From GWE2-42-39 sp034003625 (lineage in GTDB: Bacteria; Bacteroidota; Bacteroidia; Bacteroidales; Prolixibacteraceae), in the NCBI GenBank assembly GCA_034003625.1, contig JAVEYG010000010.1:56583-120582 (forward strand): a stretch of DNA of 64,000 nt. Direction: 5' to 3'. Below the pieces are notes generated by a model. The model was not told the origin of the DNA and did no database searches. It worked only from the letters and a program-made list of their open reading frames with translations. Position numbers and translations under genes: made by a program. This document shows positions 59,363 to 64,000 of the stretch, in pieces. Numbering within the stretch: the stretch's first letter is position 1; each line of letters opens with the position of its first letter.

Positions 59363-61153
59363 ATGCAAACTGTTCCGCATACTTTTCACATCCCGGTACT
59401 CGGACTGGGATATTCTATTGATACACCGGCCAAAGTGGCCCAATACGGTATCAGTTCCGTTATTTCCTTAGTTGACGATATCCTGATGGAGAAACTCCGG
59501 GAGATGTATTGCCACAAATTTGAATTGCCTTTTCAGTCAATTTCAGAAAAAATAGAAGATTACCGCGCCAAGCGGATCACGGCTTATCTTGATACCATAC
59601 AGGAAGTGGTCCGGCGGAAGTTTGAGAAGATGAAAGGTTCGGTTCATCAGAAGGAAGGTGAAATTGAGAAATACATCCGGATGTTGCCCGATTTTTCGCA
59701 GGTGAAACAAAAATTCAACCAGTTTGTCAATGTGGATCTCGAAAATATGAGGCAACGAATGGGCGAGTGGGTGAACGAAAACCTGCATATTGGCGATATT
59801 GACGTCAACATCATGTCGAAGCTCGACCGCGCCAATACCCGGAACGGCGAGACACTGCCCGATATGTACAACGACGCCCATGCCGCATTGCGGGGTTTTG
59901 CCAACAGTACCCTGCATTCATCACTGGTACTTTCAGCCGGGATGAACCCTCGTCTGTACAGCTACCTCGAAGAGTTTGATGATTTTTATCCGGATGCTGA
60001 AGGGAGCCTGAAAAAGAAAATTACGCTGAAGGTGAGCGATTACCGTTCGGCTTTAATACAGGGCCGTTTTCTGGCAAAGAAAGGCATTTGGGTCTCGGAA
60101 TACCGTGTTGAATCGGGCTTGAACTGCGGTGGCCATGCTTTTGCTACCGAGGGGTTCCTGCTCGGTCCGGTACTGGAAGAATTCAAAAATAACCGCGAAG
60201 AGTTGCAGCAGGTACTGCACGAAACATTGGTGAAAGCCCTTCAGGATAAAGGGAGACCGGTTCCGGAACAAACTCTTCCGTTAAAACTTACCGCCCAGGG
60301 AGGCGTTGGCACTGCCGGCGAACACCGGTTTTTATGCGATTATTACCAACTCGATTCAGTAGGGTGGGGAACGCCGTTTATGCTGGTACCCGAAGCCGTC
60401 AATATTGACGATCAAACCCTCGAATTGCTTTGCAATGCCAAAGAGGAAGACCTTTATCTGAGCCATGTGTCTCCGTTGGGCGTGCTGTTTAATAACGTCA
60501 GGGGGAACAGCAAAGACCGCGAAAAAATGCGGCGGGCGAAAGCCGGAAAACCGGGTTTCTCGTGTACCAAAAAGTTTCTGGCGCTAAATGAGGATGGTAT
60601 CTGTACAGCCTCGAAACAATACCTTCGTGCCAAAACAAAAGAATTGCAAGCAATGGACCTTCCGGAAGAAGAATACGACATACAATATGCAGCATTGACC
60701 GATAAAACCTGTCTCTGTAAAGGATTGAGCGCTTCGGCCTACCAGTCGAACGGATTGGAAAGCAATGAAGGGCCCGATGTATCGGTTTGTCCCGGGCCCA
60801 ACCTGGCATATTTCTCAAAACCGGTTTCGCTCGAAACAATGGTCGGTCATATTTACGGGCGTACCAATATTGTAGAGCGCAACGACCGCCCCAATCTTTT
60901 TCTGAAAGAGCTGAAAATGTATATCGATTATCTTGGTGGTAAAATTGACGAGACGTTGAAGCCCCTTTCTGAAAAGCAAAAGAAAGTTTTTGAGAATTTT
61001 CAGGAAAACCTGCAAAAAGGAATTGATTATTACCGCGAACTATTTCAGAAATATAAGAAGCAGTTGGAGAAACCAGGTGCGGTGAATTGCATGATGCAGG
61101 AATTGGAAAAGCTGAAAGAAGAAGTAGCGGGACTGAAAGTAAAATTAGGATAA
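59363..61153 (+). CDS. Conserved-looking protein of unknown function, possible FMN-type TIM barrel
   Basis: 596 residues without signal or membrane segment. The opening PVLGLGYSIDTPAKVAQYG and SVISLVDDILMEKLREMY resembles the first strands of nitronate-monooxygenase/2-nitropropane-dioxygenase-type flavin barrels. Further in, LNCGGHAFATEGFLLGP (near residue 252-268) recalls their EAGGHxG loop. An insertion of about 100 helical residues (60-160) and a Cys-containing part (FSCTKKF, CTASKQYLR, TDKTCLCKGLSASAY, SVCPGPNLAYFSKP) are distinctive. It ends in a coiled coil (about 540-596). The flavin-barrel link is inference from short motifs; the reaction is unknown. Confidence 0.6.
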   Translation: MQTVPHTFHIPVLGLGYSIDTPAKVAQYGISSVISLVDDILMEKLREMYCHKFELPFQSISEKIEDYRAKRITAYLDTIQEVVRRKFEKMKGSVHQKEGEIEKYIRMLPDFSQVKQKFNQFVNVDLENMRQRMGEWVNENLHIGDIDVNIMSKLDRANTRNGETLPDMYNDAHAALRGFANSTLHSSLVLSAGMNPRLYSYLEEFDDFYPDAEGSLKKKITLKVSDYRSALIQGRFLAKKGIWVSEYRVESGLNCGGHAFATEGFLLGPVLEEFKNNREELQQVLHETLVKALQDKGRPVPEQTLPLKLTAQGGVGTAGEHRFLCDYYQLDSVGWGTPFMLVPEAVNIDDQTLELLCNAKEEDLYLSHVSPLGVLFNNVRGNSKDREKMRRAKAGKPGFSCTKKFLALNEDGICTASKQYLRAKTKELQAMDLPEEEYDIQYAALTDKTCLCKGLSASAYQSNGLESNEGPDVSVCPGPNLAYFSKPVSLETMVGHIYGRTNIVERNDRPNLFLKELKMYIDYLGGKIDETLKPLSEKQKKVFENFQENLQKGIDYYRELFQKYKKQLEKPGAVNCMMQELEKLKEEVAGLKVKLG

Positions 61154-61238
61154 ACGAATTGTTCTTGTTGCGGTATGTTTCCCGGTAAATTAAGGGCTTG
61201 GCAAAACAAAATGCCCTGATATTCGTTTTTTCTTTAAA

Positions 61239-61895
61239 ATGGTGGTTATGAAGAAACAAAAAATATACCGGCAACTGACCGTCGGGGAAGAGATCGTAAA
61301 CAGCATTACACACGGGATCGGGGTGCTACTGAGTATTGCCGCGCTGGTACTGCTGGTTGTTTTTGCAGCCATCAAAGGAAATGCCTGGCATGTGGTAAGT
61401 TTTACCATTTTCGGCAGTAGCCTTATTTTGTTGTATTTGTCGTCGACACTTTATCACAGTTTCAGCAAACCCAAAATAAAAAACCTGTTTGCCCGGTTCG
61501 ACCATGCCGCTATTTTTTTCCTGATTGCCGGGACTTATACGCCCGTTCTGCTTTCGAGCCTCCGTGGGGTAGCAGGGTGGAGCATGTTTGGTATTATATG
61601 GGGGTTGGCTATTGCCGGGGCTGTCATTCGTTCCATTTACCTTACCCGTTTTCGTAAACTAATGGTGGCCATTTATGTGTTGATGGGCTGGATGTTTGTA
61701 TTTGCATTCCGTTCGATTATGCATGTCATCCCTTCCGATAGCCTGGTGTTTTTATTTATAGGCGGTATTCTGTATACCGTTGGCGTTGTTTTCTATGTAT
61801 GGCGGAGCTTGCCATACGGCCATGGCATCTGGCACCTGTTTGTGCTGGGCGGAAGCATCATGCACTTTTTTGCAGTGCTGAATATTCTGGAATAG
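61239..61895 (+). CDS. Hemolysin III / PAQR-family membrane protein
   Basis: 218 residues with seven predicted membrane helices. Family motifs: EEIVNSITHGIGVLLSIAA, SSTLYHSFSKPKIKN, RFDHAAIFFLIAGTYTP, GILYTVGVVFYVWR and HGIWHLFVLGGSIMHFFAVL; these include the conserved Ser, Asp and His residues expected to bind a metal. The family includes YqfA and TrhA; function is likely in membrane lipid homeostasis. An alternative start lies at 61248 (MKKQKI). Confidence 0.92.
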   Translation: MVVMKKQKIYRQLTVGEEIVNSITHGIGVLLSIAALVLLVVFAAIKGNAWHVVSFTIFGSSLILLYLSSTLYHSFSKPKIKNLFARFDHAAIFFLIAGTYTPVLLSSLRGVAGWSMFGIIWGLAIAGAVIRSIYLTRFRKLMVAIYVLMGWMFVFAFRSIMHVIPSDSLVFLFIGGILYTVGVVFYVWRSLPYGHGIWHLFVLGGSIMHFFAVLNILE

Positions 61896-61902
61896 AAATT
61901 TT

Positions 61903-61945
61903 AAGCGCCCTCTTTGTCCTGCGGACATTTCCCCTAGGCGGAGGA
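61903..61945. repeat. Short palindromic word downstream of hemolysin III gene
   Basis: CCCTCTTTGTCCTGCGGACATTTCCCCTAGGCGGAGG contains GTCC/GGAC and CCTC/GAGG inverted words. It may be a weak terminator or a degenerate relative of the C-rich hairpin repeats in the his operon. Confidence 0.35.
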
Positions 61946-61984
61946 AATTTTTTGGCCTGTGCAGTACTGTAATCTTAATCTTTA

Positions 61985-64000
61985 CTAATCAAGAATATCT
62001 GTTATTTCGATAAAATTATTAGTAGATCCAACTTCAACTTTATCCCCTATAGTTTTTTCTTTGATAGAAATAGCCAATGGAGAGTTTATATTAATTTTCT
62101 GAATACCATCAGAGGCTTTGTATCCTTTTGTTTGATAATCTACTAATTGTACTATTAATTCTTTTCCTGTGTCAAGGTATTTTATTCGAACTTTAGTATT
62201 CAATTTTATTTCGGGATACACAATAACATTATTTGACTGAATTTTTTCTGAAATCATTTCTCTTTCAGGTTCATTGCTGCAAACTTCTTCTGAAGAAAAT
62301 CTATGAATAACGGACCATTCTTTCTCATAATACTTGCTGTCAACCGGTTTCCCGTTAGCAGTAAAACTTTGAAATACCAACCGGTCAATGTCTTGAAATA
62401 TTTCTAATGGAAAGATTTTGTATTCCGCTTTCTCAAAATCATTATATATAACTTTAATTCCCTGAAGATGTAATTGATCTCTAATTGAGATGTTCTCTGT
62501 TAAATGTGCTTTAAATATTTTTTTACCTTTCTGATAAAAATAAATTCCAATTATTTTTTCAGATTCTATAATCTTTAAATACATCAATTCGTCGTTTTTA
62601 TTTAAACCATTCATGTATTCTTTCCCAATTTTGCGAGATAATAAAACAGGAACATATACCTTGTTAATATGTCCGGATTTATAACATTGAAGTAAATATC
62701 CATTCTTCTGATTCGCTTTAATAGGAATTATAAAATCGGCATTTAGTGGTTCATTGTCTGTCAGGATATAAGTTCCAGATAAATACAAATTTAAATACCG
62801 TATAATATTTTCTTCTTTTTTTTCATCCTCATTTAAAATATTATCCTTTCTAATGTACCATGCTCCTTTATTTGGTGCATATTTATAACCTTCTTTTGGA
62901 GTTGAACTCCAAAAGCAAGTTTCTGATTCCCAGTTTTTATCTTGTTCCGATTCTATATAAAAATCTTCTACAGTTAAAAAGTCTTCGTGTGTAATTTCTT
63001 CTTCAGGAACCTGAAGATTATGCCCATCTATAGCATTATTCTCCTCTTCTTGTTGATGGATAACACTTATATGCTCCAAATTGGCTTCTTTTATTGATAA
63101 TAGTTTCCAAAGAGGTTCTAATGCCTTTTCTCGGTTTGAGTAATATTCATAACCCCGAACTCTGAAAAACTGCCAGCCACAACGTTCAAGAACTTTTTGT
63201 CGTGAAATATCATTCTGATACTGGTCAGGGCCATGCCAATAATCTCCATCACACTCAACAGCTATTTTAATTCCATTGGGTAGTACAGGCACTAAATCAA
63301 TTTCATACTTTCCTTTAACTACTTTATAGTTTGGAATGACACAAAAGCCTTTTGTTACAATATCATTATAAACGTCTACTTCAAACCAGCTTCTAATAGA
63401 TCAGGCTGGGTTCCAATCGTTTTTTTCGGGGGAACAGGAACTAACTGTCTCCTTTTAAAATCCGGAGTTTTGTAATTTATAAAATGGTTTAATAGCTTGT
63501 AGCGTAAGTCATCAGTATTACTTAAATCCTCTAACTGAACAGAATGGAAAAGCCAAACTTGTTCCTTCGCACGACTGACCGCAACATTGAAACGTCTTTC
63601 ATCTTCTGGCTTAACCAACGCTGAACGTTTATGTTCACGGGACGTAACTAAACTCAAGAAGATTATATCTCTTTCATCACCTTGAAAAGATGCCGAATTT
63701 CCACAAACAATTTTTCTTTTATGATATTCCTGTTCGCCAATCCCTTTTAATAGTAAATTCTCAATCTGGTTTGCTTGCTGACTTCCTTGAAGAGTAATTA
63801 TACCAAAAGTCTTGTCTTTATATCGTTTATCATTTAGTAAGAGTACAATTGTATTAACGATCTCATTTGCTTCGTAAGCATTCGGTAAACCCCGTCTTGT
63901 TTTCATAGAAAACATCAACCCACTTTCAGAGTTTCTCTAAAATGTTCGGAGAACTTTGATAGGCTTAGGAGGTGGAACTGTTACAATGTTGGTTTTGAAG
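61985..64000 (-). pseudogene. Broken SF1 helicase-nuclease gene with GreA/B-like C-terminal domain (runs off right edge)
   Basis: Read on the minus strand from the right edge, the upstream frame (63918-63376) holds the end of a superfamily 1 helicase: VNTIVLLLNDKRYKDKTFGI, SFQGDERDIIFLSLVTSRE and RRFNVAVSRAKEQVWLFHSV. It stops at 63376. The next frame picks up at about 63391 as SWFEVDVYNDIVTKGFCVIP and continues without a break into IAVECDGDYWHGP and RCGWQFFRVRGYEYYSN, a DUF559/Vsr-like nuclease fold. The join is one base out, so a frameshift splits one gene. A stop also lies at 63937-63939, just before the helicase part, and EHFRE in another frame hints at a second lesion. The C-terminal ~70 residues (VRIKYLDTGKELIVQLVDYQ, NINSPLAISIKEKTIGDKVE) look like the GreA/GreB C-terminal domain. 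Confidence 0.75.

Noticed and set aside
63376..63400. Programmed -1 ribosomal frameshift in the helicase-nuclease gene
   Set aside because: No slippery heptamer or downstream stem is visible, and a further stop upstream points to decay or sequencing error instead.

Overview
The window reads as a chromosomal segment of a Bacteroidota genome, and the gene content fits a glycan-degrading marine or anaerobic Bacteroidales/Marinilabiliales-type organism (lineage is inferred). The evidence is a SusC/SusD pair with an ECF sigma/FecR switch, a Bacteroidota-type putative porin, a ribosomal protein S1 with an acidic N-terminal extension, and promoters of the TTTG-N19-TAnnTTTG type. No rRNA, tRNA, CRISPR array or prophage was recognised.

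Layout. (1) 1-11.5 kb, minus strand: a polysaccharide utilisation locus. A GH105-type unsaturated uronyl hydrolase comes first, followed by an ECF sigma factor, a FecR anti-sigma factor, SusC, SusD, a purple-acid-phosphatase-like PA14 protein, an SGNH esterase and the start of a GH31-like lipoprotein. (2) 11.5-21.5 kb, plus strand: a complete histidine operon in the order hisG-D-C-B-purU-tlpA-like-(four-helix-bundle insert)-hisH-A-F-IE. It is preceded by a 17-codon leader peptide with three His codons and a set of mutually exclusive hairpins, which is a textbook-style attenuator. Its gaps hold at least seven C-rich/G-rich hairpin repeats, micro-repeat arrays, one intact and one deleted four-helix-bundle element. 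(3) 21.5-24.5 kb: a DMT transporter, a REP-associated (Y1) transposase element with clear terminal inverted repeats, and three small unknown genes. (4) 24.5-30.5 kb: pheT and a single-protein type IIG restriction-modification enzyme. (5) 30.7-46 kb: mostly housekeeping and envelope genes: M3 peptidase, rpsA, STAS protein, rnz, mgtE, rsmA, a flippase-like membrane protein, a LolC/E-like permease, a small anchored protein with a TonB receptor, a CoA-type Nudix hydrolase and an MltF-like lytic transglycosylase. (6) 46-58.5 kb: putative porin, parE-parC-aroK, a YycJ-like hydrolase, a cold-shock protein, aspartate kinase, and a PIF1-like helicase carrying a perfect 96-bp in-frame tandem duplication. 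(7) 58.5-64 kb: a gene-poor repeat-rich gap, a 596-residue protein of unknown function, a hemolysin III family protein, and a broken superfamily 1 helicase/nuclease gene whose C-terminus looks like a GreA/GreB C-terminal domain.

How the parts work together. The sigma/FecR pair with an STN-bearing SusC suggests trans-envelope induction of the glycan locus by its substrate. The his operon makes histidine from PRPP and ATP and releases AICAR; purU in the same operon acts on the formyl donor used for AICAR recycling, so the two may be coordinated. The most unusual signals are the his attenuator, the inverted-micro-repeat elements carrying four-helix-bundle genes, the helicase duplication, and the helicase-nuclease-GreA-like fusion.
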